From Diogma glabrata (taxonomy: Eukaryota > Arthropoda > Insecta > Diptera > Cylindrotomidae), in assembly GCA_963693315.1 (NCBI GenBank), contig OY856186.1:377854656-377918655 (forward strand): a stretch of 64,000 bases of DNA, written 5' to 3'. Within the stretch, counting starts at the first letter, position 1. Each line of letters begins with the position of its first letter. Positions 23,715 through 34,866 of the stretch are shown here, one piece after another. The notes beneath the pieces were generated by a model. It saw only the letters and a list, made by a program, of their open reading frames with translations, was not told the DNA's origin and searched no databases. Position numbers and translations under genes: made by a program.

Positions 23715-26640
23715 GACATGAAATTTTATTATTATTACTGTGAATAATGGCATAAGTTTGTCAAAAACATGTTTTCAAGTGTGTCAAAAGAAAGATTTTT
23801 ATTTATTTTTTACCCAATTTTATGGAACAAAATAAAATTAATTATTTCTATGACATGATATGTAATTATTATTATTGATAATTATGGCATTCTAAGTTTG
23901 TCAAAAAAATGTTGTCAAGTGTGTCAAAAGAAAGATTTTTATTTAGTTTTTTACCCAATTTTATGGAAAAAAATAAAATTAATTATTTGTATGACATGAA
24001 ATTTTATTATTATTATTGAGAATTGTGGCATTATAAGTTTGTCAAAAAAATATTGTCAAGTGTGTCAAAAGAAAGATTTTTATTTATTTTTTTCCCAATT
24101 TTATAGAAAAAATAAAATTAATTATTTATATGACATGATATTTAATTATTACTATTAATAATTATGGCATTATAAGTTTGTCAAAAAAATGTTGTCAAGT
24201 GTGTCAAAAGAAAGATTTTTATTTATTTTTTTACCCAATTTTATGGAAAAAAAAAATTAATTATTTGAATGACATGAAATTTTATTATTACTATTGATAA
24301 TTATGGCATTATAAGTTTGTCAAAAAATAATGTCAAGTATGTCAAAAGAAAGACTTTTATTTATTTTTTTAGCCAATTTTTGGGAAAAAAATAAAATTAA
24401 TTATTGAGTGAAATGAAATTTTATTATTATTATTGAGAATTATGGGATTATAAGTTTGTCAAAAAAATGTTGTCAAGTGTGTCAAAAGAAAGATTTTTAT
24501 TTATTTTTTTACCCAATTTTATGGAAAAAATAAAATTAATTATTAATATGACATGAAATTTTATTATTACTATTGATAATTATGGCATTATGAGTTTGTC
24601 AAAAAATGTTGTCAAGTATGTCAAAAGAAAGACTTTTATTTATTTTTTTAGCCAATTTTTGGGAAAAAAATAAGATTAATTATTTGAATGAAATGAAATT
24701 TTATTATTATTATTGAGAATTATGGGATTATAAGTTTGTCAAAAAAATGTTGTCAAGTGTGTCAAAAGAAAGATTTTTATTTATTTTTTTACCCAATTTT
24801 ATGGAAAAAATAAAATTAATTATTAATATGACATGAAATTTTATTATTACTATTGATAATTATGGCATTATGAGTTTGTCAAAAAATGTTGTCAAGTATG
24901 TCAAAAGAAAGACTTTTATTTATTTTTTTAGCCAATTTTTGGGAAAAAAATAAGATTAATTATTTGAATGACATGAAATTTTATTATTACTATTGATAAT
25001 TATGGCATTATAAGTTTGTCAAAAAATAATGTCAAGTATGTCAAAAGAAAGACTTTTATTTATTTTTTTAGCCAATTTTTGGGAAAAAAATAAAATTAAT
25101 TATTGAATGAAATGAAATTTTATTATTATTATTGAGCATTATGGGTATATAAGTTTGTCAAAAAAATGTTGTCAAGTTTGTCAAGAGAAAGATTTTTATT
25201 TATTTTTTTACCCAATTTTATGGAAAAAGTAAAATTAATTATTTATATGACATGAAATTTAATTATTTTTATTGATAATTATGGCATTATAAGTTTGTCA
25301 AAAAAATGTTGTCAAGATGTCAAAAGAAAGATTTTTATTTATTTTTTTACCCATTTTACGGAAAAAATAAAATTAATTATTTATATGACATGAAATTTTA
25401 TTGATACTATTGATAATTATGACATTATAAGTTTGTCAAAAAATGTTGTCAAGTATGTCAAAAGAAAGACTTTTATTTATTTTTTTACCCAATTTTTGGG
25501 AAAAAAATAAAATTAATTATTTGAATGACATGAAATTTTATTATTATTATTGAGAATTATGGGATTATAAGTTTGTCAAAAAAATGTTGTCAAGTTTGTC
25601 AAAAGAAAGATTTTTATTTATTTTTTTACCCAATTTTATGGAAAAAGTAAAATTAATTATTTATATGACATGAAATTTAATTATTTTTATTCATAATTAT
25701 GGCATTATAAGTTTGTCAAAAAAATGTTGTCAAGATGTCAAAAGAAAGATTTTTATTTATTTTTTTACCCAATTTTATGGAAAAAATAAAATTAATTATT
25801 TATATGACATGAAATTTTATTGATACTATTGATAATTATGACATTATAAGTTTGTCAAAAAATGTTTTCAAGTATGTCAAAAGAAAGACTTTTATTTTAT
25901 TTTTTTACCCAATTTTTGGGAAAAAAATAAAATTAATTATTTGAATGACATGAAATTTTATTATTATTATTGAGAATTATGGGATTATAAGTTTGCCAAA
26001 AAAATGTCAAGTGTGTCAAGAGAAAGATTTTTATTTATTTTTTTACCCAATTTTATGGAAAAAATAAAATTAATTATTAATATGACATGAAATTTAATTA
26101 TTTTTATTCATAATTATGGCATTATAAGTTTGTCAAAAAAATGTTGTCAAGTGTGTCAAAACAAAGATTTTTATTTATTTTTTCACCCAATTTTATGGAA
26201 CAAAATAAAATTAATTATTTATATGACATGTAATTTTATTATTACTATTGAGAATTATGGCATTATAAGTTTGTCAAAAAATGTTGTCAAGTGTGTCAAA
26301 AGAAAGATTTTTATTTATTTTTTTACTCAATTTTATGGAAAAGAATAAATTCATTATTTATATGACATGAAATTTTATTATTATTATTAAGAATTATTTC
26401 ATTATAAGCTTGTCAAAAAAATAATGTCAAGTGTGTCAAAAGAATGATTTTCAATTCTTTTTTTAGATAATATTAAATAGTTATTTGGATGAAATGAAAT
26501 ATAATCAACATGATATTATTATTATTGAGAATTTTTTTGCATTATAAGTTTGTCAAAAAAAATATTGTCAAGTATGTCAAAAAAATGATTTCGTTTATTT
26601 TTTTAGCTAATTTCATGGAAAAGAAAATTAGCTAGCTGTT
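23715..26640 (+). repeat. 139-140 bp tandem repeat array, about 21 copies
   Basis: The word AGTTTGTC recurs at 23755, 23895, 24036, 24175, 24314, 24453, 24593 and so on, giving a period of 139-141 bp. Each unit runs GTTTGTCAAAAAAATGTTGT, a CAAAAGAAAGA block, a TTTATTTATTTTTTTACCCA block, then AATTAATTAT and a TATTATTATTATTGA block. Two higher-order repeats are visible: a dimer of about 280 bp near 24435-24990 and a trimer of about 419 bp near 25280-25950. Units degrade after 26400. The array lies wholly inside the Transib element. Confidence 0.9.
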
Positions 26641-27506
26641 TATATGACGTAAATGTGACATGGAAATTTTTGAATTTGTTATAGTTTTTGAACTCTTTTG
26701 TGGAATTTTGAAAAAAGTTTGTATTTTTGATTTTGTAGAATTTTCGGAATATTTTTAGAATTTTGGAAAAAGTTTTAATTTTTGATTTTATTTTAATTTT
26801 GTGGAATATTTTTGGAACTATGAAAAAAGATTCAATTTTTGATATTGTTATTATTTTTGCAATATTTATACAATTTTGGAAAAAGTTTGAATTTTTAAGA
26901 ATTTTTGGAATATTATTAGAATTTAGAACCAGTTTAAATATTTGATTTTATTCTAAGTTTTGGAATTTTGAAAATAGTTAAAATTTTTGATTTTGTTATA
27001 TTTTTGCAATTTTTAGAATTTTTGAAAAAAGTTTTAATCTTTCGTTTCGTAATAATTTTTGGATTGTTTTTAGAACTTTGAAAAAAGTTTGATGTTTGAT
27101 TCTATTTAATTTTTACATTATTTTTCAAACTTTGAAAGAAATATGAATTTGTGATTTTGTAATATTTTCTCGAAACGCTAAATGGGGAAGTTTTGAGTAG
27201 TTTGCTGAGTGTATCATCTTTTCACAAAATTATGTTAATATATGATCTGTAATAAATTTCTAAACAGAGATAAAATACTGGTACTTCTACAGAGAATTTT
27301 ATTTTTGATATACATATCGCTGCCTAAAACTAAAAACAATGTCCTCAGAAAAGTTTGTTTCTGAAAACTAAACCCAGACCGAAGTCTTAATATCTCATAA
27401 CTGTGAGATTTCAGCCCATCACATATTTTATTATTTAAATAATAAAAATTAAAAAAATACTGTCATAACATTTTTTTTTATTGATAATATTAAATTTTTT
27501 TTATAA

Positions 27507-28345
27507 TTTTAAACAGTTTCTTCATCATCTGTGTCTTGTTCTTGAACTGTAATTTTGAATAATTGTTTCACATCTTTGTGATGTTCGTGTGTTTTGCGAT
27601 TTAAAGTGGATGTTCGCATTTTTGGTATTAATGGGTCCGAAAAAAACAAGAAATCGAATAAAAATATCTGTAAGATAGTGAATTCTTGAATCTCTTCGTG
27701 CGAATCTACTCCTGAAAGTCTTAAAATTTTTGTTGCAGTGCTCTTGAGCTTCTTTGAACAGTTGTCCTGTTACAAAATTATATACACATATTCATTTATT
27801 ATTCAATAGTTATTTAATTTCCAGTAAAATAAAGTTTTTCTCTTACCGACTAGCAAAATGGACTGAGCTATGATGTCATAACCGTGCATCAGTATTTTAT
27901 GTACTGTTGTTGACATAGGCCACCAATCATACTCTTTTACAATTGTATTTGCAGTCTCTAGTGTATAATTAAAAAATTTATTAGGATCTATATCTTCAGA
28001 GCAATTTATTGCAGTGAGAATAACGTTAAGTTGATGGATAAGTGCAAGACTGTGATTTCTGCAGTGACTTTTTCACTTTCGAAATACCGCCTAGACGTAT
28101 TGCCATCATTAGAAGATCCAAAACCTAAAGTATTCGTCACGAAAAATCAAGTATTGAAAGTTTATCTTAGTTGTAAGAAAAAAATACAAAGATTATCTTT
28201 TACATTGTTACCTTGTTTTGGCATGTCAACAGATAAATTTAATTTTTTCTTAAATTCATCTAGAAACTTTTTGCCGGTACAATCAAGTCTAGTCCCTTTC
28301 CTTTTAAATTTGTCAGGTAAACTCAACCTTGTTTTAAAAATATAA
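27507..28345 (-). pseudogene. Transib/RAG1-like transposase C-terminus, left-arm copy
   Basis: Mirror copy of the right-arm gene. Read on the minus strand it contains LSLPDKFKRKGTRLD, then NLSVDMPKQ, followed by the counterpart of the first intron. The exon with GFGSSNDGNTSRR follows, then the second intron, then the last exon around 27770-27510. Compared with the right arm it lacks 8 codons (the part that reads EQSKKHIQ there). It has no promoter or N-terminal exons and a frameshift in the middle exon, so it is not expected to give active protein. Confidence 0.6.
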
Positions 28346-28597
28346 ATTAGGTACAATTTTAAAAAAATTTATAAATATAAAATCCAGTGTAAAATGAAGA
28401 GTACCTATAAGAAATTTTAAAAGATACTCCATACATTTAATTCTCGCATGTAAGGGTGAGATACATGGAGTATCTTTTAAAGTATGGAGTATATCTTCTA
28501 AAAATTTCTTATAGGTACTCTTCATTTTACACTGGATTTATATATTTATAAATTTTTGTAAAATTGTACCGAATTTATATTTTTATAACAAGGTTGA

Positions 28598-29435
28598 GTT
28601 TACCTGGCAAATTTAAAAGGAAAGGGACTAGACTTGATAGTATAGGCAAAAAGTTTCTAGAACAAAGCAAAAAGCACATCCAAGATGAATTTAAGAAAAA
28701 ATTAAATTTATCTGTTGACATGCCAAAACAAGGTAACAATGTAAAAGATAATCTTTGTATTTTTTTCTTACAACTAAGATAAACTTTCAATACTTGATTT
28801 TTCGTGACGAATACTTTAGGTTTTGGATCTTCTAATGATGGCAATACGTCTAGGCGGTATTTCGAAAGTGAAAAAGTCACTGCAGAAATCACAGTCTTGC
28901 ACTTATCCATCAACTTAACGTTATTCTCACTGCAATAAATTACTCTGAAGATATAGATCCTAATAAATTTTTTAATTATACACTAGAGACTGCAAATACA
29001 ATTGTAAAAGAGTATGATTGGTGGCCTATGTCAACAACAGTACATAAAATACTGATGCACGGTTATGACATCATAGCTCAGTCCATTTTGCTAGTCGGTA
29101 AGAGAAAAACTTTATTTTACTGGAAATTAAATAACTATTGAATAATAAATGAATATGTGTATATAATTTTGTAACAGGACAACTGTCCAAAGAAGCTCAA
29201 GAGCACTGCAACAAAAATTTTAAGACTTTCAGGAGTAGATTCGCACGAAGAGATTCAAGAATTCACTATCTTACAGATATTTTTATTCGATTTCTTGTTT
29301 TTTTCGGACCCATTAATACCAAAAATGCGAACATCCACTTTAAATCGCAAAACACACGAACATCACAAAGATGTGAAACAATTATTCAAAATTACAGTTC
29401 AAGAACAAGACACAGATGATGAAGAAACTGTTTAA
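28598..29435 (+). pseudogene. Transib/RAG1-like transposase C-terminus, right-arm copy
   Basis: Three exons joined by GT-AG introns are visible. Exon one reads LSLPGKFKRKGTRLD through NLSVDMPKQ and ends at 28732. Intron 28733-28819 (87 bp) leads in phase to GFGSSNDGNTSRRYFE. After a frameshift near 28895 the exon continues with STTVHKILMHGYDIIAQS to 29097. Intron 29098-29177 (80 bp) leads to GQLSKEAQEHCNKNFKTFRS. The order GNTxRR, VHKIL.HG, then SxEAQExxNK..K.xR parallels the end of RAG1 (GNFARK ... FHKTL.H ... ESGNKLFRRFR), where the conserved glutamate is catalytic. The DDE aspartates and zinc domains upstream are absent. Family assignment is from memory but is supported by the Transib ends. 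Confidence 0.6.
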
Positions 29436-30860
29436 AATTATAAAAAAAATTTAATATTATCAATAAAAAAAAATGTTATGACAGTATTTTTTTAATTTTT
29501 ATTATTTAAATAATAAAATATGTGAAGGGCTGAAATCTCACAGTTCTGAGATATTAAGACTTCGGTCTGGGTTTAGTTTTCAGAAACAAACTTTTCTAAG
29601 GACATTGTTTTTAGTTTTAGGCAGCGATATGTATATCAAAAATAAAATTCTCTGTAGAAGTACCAGTATTTTATTTTAACATAATTTTGTGAAAAGATGA
29701 TACACTCAGCAAACTACTCAAAACTTCCCCATTTAGCGTTTCGAGAAAATATTACAAAATCACAAATTCATATTTCTTTCAAAATTCCAAAAATAATGTA
29801 AAAATTAAATAGAATCAAACATCAAACTTTCTTCAGAATTCTAAAAATAATCCAAAAATTATTACAAAACCAAAGATTAAAACTTTTTTCAAAAATTCTA
29901 AAACTATTGCAAAAATTATAACAAAATCAAAAATTTTAACTATTTTCAAAATTCCAAAACTCAGAATAAAATCAAATATTTAAACTGGTTCTAAATTCTA
30001 ATAATATTCCAAAAATTCTTAAAAATTCAAACTTTTTCCAAAATTGTATAAATATTGCAAAAATATTAACAATATCAAAAATTGAATCTTTTTTCATAGT
30101 TCCAAAAATATTCCAAAAATCAAAATAAAATCAAAAATTAAAACTTTTTCCAAAATTCTAAAAATATTCCAAGAATTCTACAAAATCAAAAATACAAGCT
30201 TTTTTCAAAATTCCAAAAATATTTCAAAAACTATAACAAATATAAAAATTTCCATGTCACATTTACGTCAAAGAAAAGAAAAAATAAATAACGATTTAAG
30301 GACGGTTTTACGAAAAAATGTAAAATTGTCAGTTTTTTTTCGGGCAGTTTTTGCAATAATAATGAAATATCTCTAGAATAGGCAGAAATATGCAGATGAA
30401 TTTAAGTGCCTCGCTTAGTACATACATCACTAGTAAATATCCAAAAAATTTGGTCGTAAGCCAGAGTAAGCCCTTCAAGTGCTTGATGTTTGAAAATTAG
30501 GCGAGCAATCATATTAAAGGAAATAAGAATCATGATTTAAATTTAACATATATATATACATACAAACTATATACATGAATTTGTGACTTTAAAAGGTTCT
30601 AGTAATGTGCATAAACATTTTTAAAGAGTAATATAAAGTCTCATGTATGTGTGCTTATGGTACTGCTGACATAAACTTTCAATAAAAATAATTAAAAATA
30701 TATGCAATAAATAACAATTATTTTTTCTTTTAATTTATGTTCATAATAGTGATGTATTTAATTTTTTTTTGTTGGTAAAACTGTTTTTTGACATCCTTAA
30801 TATGTTAGAAAACAAAACTAATGGTCAGTTATGAGAAAACAAAAAAATTTTTTTTTTCAC

Positions 30861-30896
30861 TTATGCGCGTGTTTTAATGCGTTTTGAACCATTGTG
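30861..30896 (-). repeat. Transib right terminal inverted repeat
   Basis: The complement of the left end with two mismatches; it finishes CCATTGTG and is followed at once by CGACA. Between the palindrome and this end (30271-30860) lies AT-rich sequence with no gene seen. Confidence 0.8.
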
Positions 30897-30989
30897 CGAC
30901 ATCTAGAAAACCGCTGGACGGATTTCAAAAGTTTTTTTTTCTAAGAATAGGTTTACTCAATGGAAAGGGCCGAAAGGACGATGTGTTCG

Positions 30990-31395
30990 ATAATTGTACC
31001 GAAAGTGTGTCAAAAAAGTCGTCCTGTGTGTCAAAACAAGGAAATTTGCATATTTTTGGCTTAAAAAACGTTCGAAATAAAGTGATTACGAATAGAAAAA
31101 TTGAATTTGAAGAAATTTTGATGATTGGGATTGGGATGTGAGATCAAAAACTAGATTATTGCATTATAAGTTTGCCAAAAAAATGTTGTCGGGTATAACA
31201 AAAGACAGATTTTATTTATTATTTTACCCAATTTTTGGCAAAAACATAAAATTAAAAATAAAACACAAATATGACATGAAATTTTATTATTATTATAGAG
31301 AATTATGGCATTATAGGTTTGTCAAAAAAAGCTGTCAAGTGTGTCAAAAGAAAGATTCTCGTTTATTTTTTTAGAAAATTATTTACTTGGATGAA
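30990..31395 (+). mobile_element. second Transib copy, fragment 1 (tandem-repeat units)
   Basis: After the complete Transib the same tandem units return: a degenerate one near 31005 and clearer ones at about 31165 and 31318 (GTTTGCCAAAAAAATGTTGT and GTTTGTCAAAAAAAGCTGTC). The last unit stops at GGATGAA (31389-31395) where the LINE begins, and resumes at about 36827. Confidence 0.65.
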
Positions 31396-31527
31396 GAAGA
31401 AGAATTTATTTTAACAATAAATGTGCTGCCCAATTGAATTAGGTTGCTTGACTACACAGCATATCGATCGATCAAAAATATAATATTGTTACTAACAAAA
31501 TGTTGAATTTAGAATTTTAGTTTGAAA

Positions 31528-32688
31528 TTAATTATAGATGTGGTTATGAATTATGTGAATTGTTGCACTTAAAATTTTTTCTGTTATTGATTTTAATTTT
31601 GATTTGTTTAGCCCAAAATGCTCGAAAAATTGTAAAATTCTATTACCAAATGTCCCTCTGCTTCCAAACCATAATCCTCTAACTGTCCAGTCACTAAAGT
31701 TGTACATATTTTTGTATTTTTCTTTATAAAACGGGATGCATCCTTCAATATATATATTTTCATATTCAATATATATATTTTTCGTTGGCAATTTTTGTAT
31801 CTTGTTCCGGATCATTGATTTCGTAACGGATTGTGGGGTCGATGATATATGCTTTCTTCAATTTTGTATCCAACGCCACGATGTCACTGAATCTCGACCG
31901 CCCTTCGGAGTCTATCGCATATACCTCTATGAAACATATTAGTCTCTTTTCCTCCAACAATTTTGCAAGCTGATTTTGGATCTTGTGATGCCGAACGGTG
32001 ATTAGCTGTGTATTTGACTGACAACTTCCGGTTTGATGAGCAATAGATTCAATCTCTCTGTTGCATTGCGACAGAGGGCGGAAGGAGAGACACTACCAGG
32101 CACACCATTCAGATTAACGTAATTTGAATTGAGTTTGACGGCTGCAACCCAATCTGATGAGGATAATTTGTTCTTGTTGTAAATAAAATCGTTACTTGGA
32201 GTGTATGTTTGAAAATGTATAGCTCCTGATCCTTGGTATTTAAAATTGCACCAATTTTTGTAGCTTTTTCGCCGTAATGCTTGTCGTTATGCTTTTGTTG
32301 AATCACCTTCGACGCCAAGCGATTCAATGCAATTTGACATTTCGGTTGAACAATCGTCAACTTCATGGAACAGACCATCTTCGATATTTGATAGTTTTTT
32401 TGCAATGGCGAAATGTTGACGATGGACTTCCCAACTTGATCTCAAGATACCTAAACCTCTCAGTTTTCATGGCGAATAAAATAAATTGTCGTTGGTTCGT
32501 ATCGGAAGTTCAATAATTTCTTTAATTGTTCGTCGAATCATTATATCAAGTCCGTCCGTTACATATGATGGAATTTTATTTATTGGAGCTGTCTGCAATG
32601 GATATATCAATGTTGGAAATATATATTGATTGACTATGTTCAATTTCTGGTCTGGTTTGAGTAACGGCGATGTTGATAGTTTATTCAA
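31528..32688 (-). pseudogene. LINE C-terminus: thumb, CCHC motif and restriction-like endonuclease
   Basis: Pieces in shifting frames continue the reverse transcriptase. 32688-32467 gives YIFPTLIYPLQTAP, typical of the region after the polymerase. Near 32030-31960, IAHQTGSC (H-x4-C of a CCHC motif) and VRHHKIQNQLAKLL follow, as in R2-type elements. At 31960-31766 the endonuclease core reads RFSDIVALD and then AYIIDPTIRYE, the PD-(D/E)xK layout. The last frame, 31815-31528, has CIPFYKEKYKNMYNFSDW and then GLWFGSRGT, and ends at a stop. Several indels separate these parts. This endonuclease nicks target DNA to prime reverse transcription. Confidence 0.7.
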
Positions 32689-34171
32689 ATTTGTGTTCAG
32701 TGGAATCGATTGTGGAATGATCGAAAATTAATTCAGAAGAAAAAGAGCAACCGAGGTTTTTAATTTTTTCGTCAGCTTTGATACTCATGATTTCATTACC
32801 GTCTGATAGTATAATTTTGTCTTCAACGATTCTACCTTTTACGATGACAATTGTTTGGCTTTTTTTTGGATTGATCTCAAGACCAATATTTCGGAAAAGG
32901 TCTTGCACCAAATCAATGGAACGTGTAACACCTTCTTTATAATTTGTAGAAACTGCCTGGTCGTCTGCAAAACCGGTCAAACAAAGTGCATCATATTCAT
33001 TTGATAGTTGGTATCCGTTCGCATTGGCAAATTGTGGATCGCAAATTTCTTTGTAAATATAATCAATTGCAATGTTAAACAGGATGGGTGACAGAGGACC
33101 AGCTTGTGGGACACCGCATTGTACGTTTATAGGTTTTGATTTTCCTTCGTTTGTTTGTATCGACACTTCATTTTTCGTAAGAAGATTCATAATTAGTTCA
33201 TGTAAATTTGATGAAATACCTTGAGCTTTAAGTGCTTCTGAGATGTGAAGATGACCTACTCGGTCGAATGCTTTCGAAACATCGAGGAATGTTATTACAC
33301 AATCTTGGTTGAGTCGTTTTGCTTTATGTAGACATGCGTTTATCAATTTTGCATTTATATGACATCCAGGCATACCAGTTACAAATCCTCTTTGATTGTA
33401 GTTGACTTGAACCTGTCGTCGTAGTTTTTCGTCTAGTAATTTTTCTATGATTCTTCTTACGACGGAATATATAGTGATTGGCCTCCAATTAAAGACTTCG
33501 TTCACATCGTCGCCTTTGTCGATTAATATAAGTTTACCTTCACGGAAACGTTTTGAGACAAATGAAGATGACAGCATAGAATTTATAATACATGAGATGG
33601 ATTTTGATATATTCATTTGTCTTAATGTCTTCATAAGTATACGGTCCGATCCTGGAGATGTGTCCATTGATATCCTTTTCAATTGTATTCTCACGTCCTC
33701 CTCAGTGACAATGATATTTTCTTTATAACCATGTGACTGATACGATTCCAAAATTCTATTATTTTTTTTCTCGAAAATCTTTTTAAAATGCGTTTCGAGT
33801 ATATCCATTTTTATTTTGCATTGGTTGGACGTACCATCGCTCAAAACTTCACGTACCGCTTTCTTACGTTGATTATAGTACCAGTACTGTGTTAAATCAT
33901 ATTTATACTGATCTCGTCGACGTTGTTTTGATTTAGCATCGCTTCGTTGTGGATTAGATGAACGCGATTGTTGTGTTGCTGTAAGTGTCCTTTTTTTCTG
34001 TTGCTTCAGTCGGTAGAATTTAATGGCTGGATGTTTCAGCCCTGGCAATTTTTCATTTGTTTCGAATAAAAATTTTAAATATGAATCGATATCACTATCG
34101 AATTTAATTTCATCTAAGTTGCCTTCATTTTCATGAGCTTCGAATATTTTTTCCCATTTCTTGCATTCTGG
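32681..34171 (-). pseudogene. LINE reverse transcriptase (R2 superclade)
   Basis: The open frame from the stop at 34172-34174 down to 32681 covers the full polymerase. Visible motifs in order are LILIDKGDDVNEVFNWRPIT, RGFVTGMPGC, TFLDVSKAFDRVGH (domain A with both aspartates), QCGVPQAGPLSPILFNIAID (domain B), GFADDQAV at about 32960-32975 (domain C, FADD catalytic pair intact) and NPKKSQ. A basic linker (KQRRRDQYKYDLTQYWYYNQR) precedes it. Catalytic residues are kept, but an in-frame stop upstream and a frameshift at about 32685 break the protein. Its partners are the OTU and zinc-finger part upstream and the endonuclease downstream. Confidence 0.85.
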
Positions 34172-34866
34172 TTACAATTCGGACTGCTCAGTTCTAATAT
34201 TATCAACATTTTCAGTATTTGCCGACTCCCGTGTTAGTCGTGAAAGGATTTTAGCTGCTGTACTTTCATTAGCTTCACGTGCGTGCCGATTTCGATGTAT
34301 TTTCATGCCCTTAAGAGTGGCAAACCCTTGTTTGCAGACATCACATGCGAATGATTTTTCTTCTAATTGTTTTTCAACGGTTGATTGCATGTTGGTGATC
34401 ACTTTCGATATTGATATTATTGATTTTCTCGTTTGTTTTTTATTTATATTCCGTACGTAATTGCCCGTAGGTATTGATGTTACAGGTTTTTGATGTTTTT
34501 GAGTTTTAGGAATTAAACGTCGAAAATGTCCGCTGTCTATCGGTCCATCGAAAAGCAAGAATACCTTCGTTTTCTGTTTATCCATTTCTACATTTCCTGT
34601 TAAACCAAAATCATAACAGATAAACTTATTTTGGTCGTCTATGTCTCGTTGTACAAATTTGTCCAGCAAAATTGTAACTTTCAGCGATCGAACATAATTC
34701 AGAAAAAGTTCCGTAAATTCCATCTTGCAACATATATTCGACGTATGCATTTTTGATCGTATCATTCATATTTTCATTTTCACCATATTTGGATAGAGAT
34801 TCTATTTTATTTTGCAGATTGAATATAATATTGTCCTTGAATCTTTCCCAATTTGATTGAAAACCA
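34172..34866 (-). pseudogene. LINE N-terminal part: second half of OTU domain plus C2H2 finger
   Basis: Directly after the nested transposon one frame reads FQSNWERFKDNII and YVEYMLQDGIYGTFSE, the middle of an OTU fold. A frameshift near 34690 moves to the frame that includes KVFLLFDGPIDSGHFRRL, the end of an OTU domain with its conserved H. It continues to FACDVCKQGFATLKGMKIH (C-x2-C-x12-H-x3-H), a DNA-binding C2H2 finger of the type found before the polymerase in R2-like LINEs. The frame meets TAA at 34172-34174; the same frame is open beyond it into the polymerase, so a single substitution may account for the stop. Confidence 0.7.

Larger units (their letters stand above)
26645..30270. repeat. 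3.6-kb palindrome inside Transib
   Basis: The left arm starts TGACGTAAATGTGACATGG at 26645 and the right arm ends with the complement at 30270. The arms, about 1.8 kb each, meet around a centre near 28450-28470. They match nearly base for base, with scattered substitutions and a few indels; the clearest is about 24 bp present only in the right arm near 28660-28690. Each arm carries the transposase fragment reading outward. A transcript across the centre would form very long double-stranded RNA. Confidence 0.85.
23591..30896. mobile_element. Transib DNA transposon, rearranged, with CGACA target duplication
   Basis: The 7306-bp insertion has 36-bp inverted ends (23591-23626 and 30861-30896), equal at 34 of 36 positions and starting CACAATGG. 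This matches the Transib end consensus CACWATG and resembles the heptamer of V(D)J recombination signals. CGACA stands directly outside both ends (23586-23590 and 30897-30901), the 5-bp duplication expected for Transib. Inside are a 139-140 bp tandem array (about 23715-26640) and a large palindrome (26645-30270) whose arms each hold the C-terminal part of a RAG1/Transib-type transposase gene. The N-terminal part is missing, so this copy could not move on its own. Confidence 0.8.

Noticed and set aside
26130..26348. Frame with paired cysteines (CCQVCQNK) suggesting a zinc finger
   Set aside because: It is the 140-bp tandem unit read in one frame; the motif repeats only because the DNA does.
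23715..26640. CRISPR array
   Set aside because: Repeats are long, head to tail and without unique spacers; the genome is eukaryotic.
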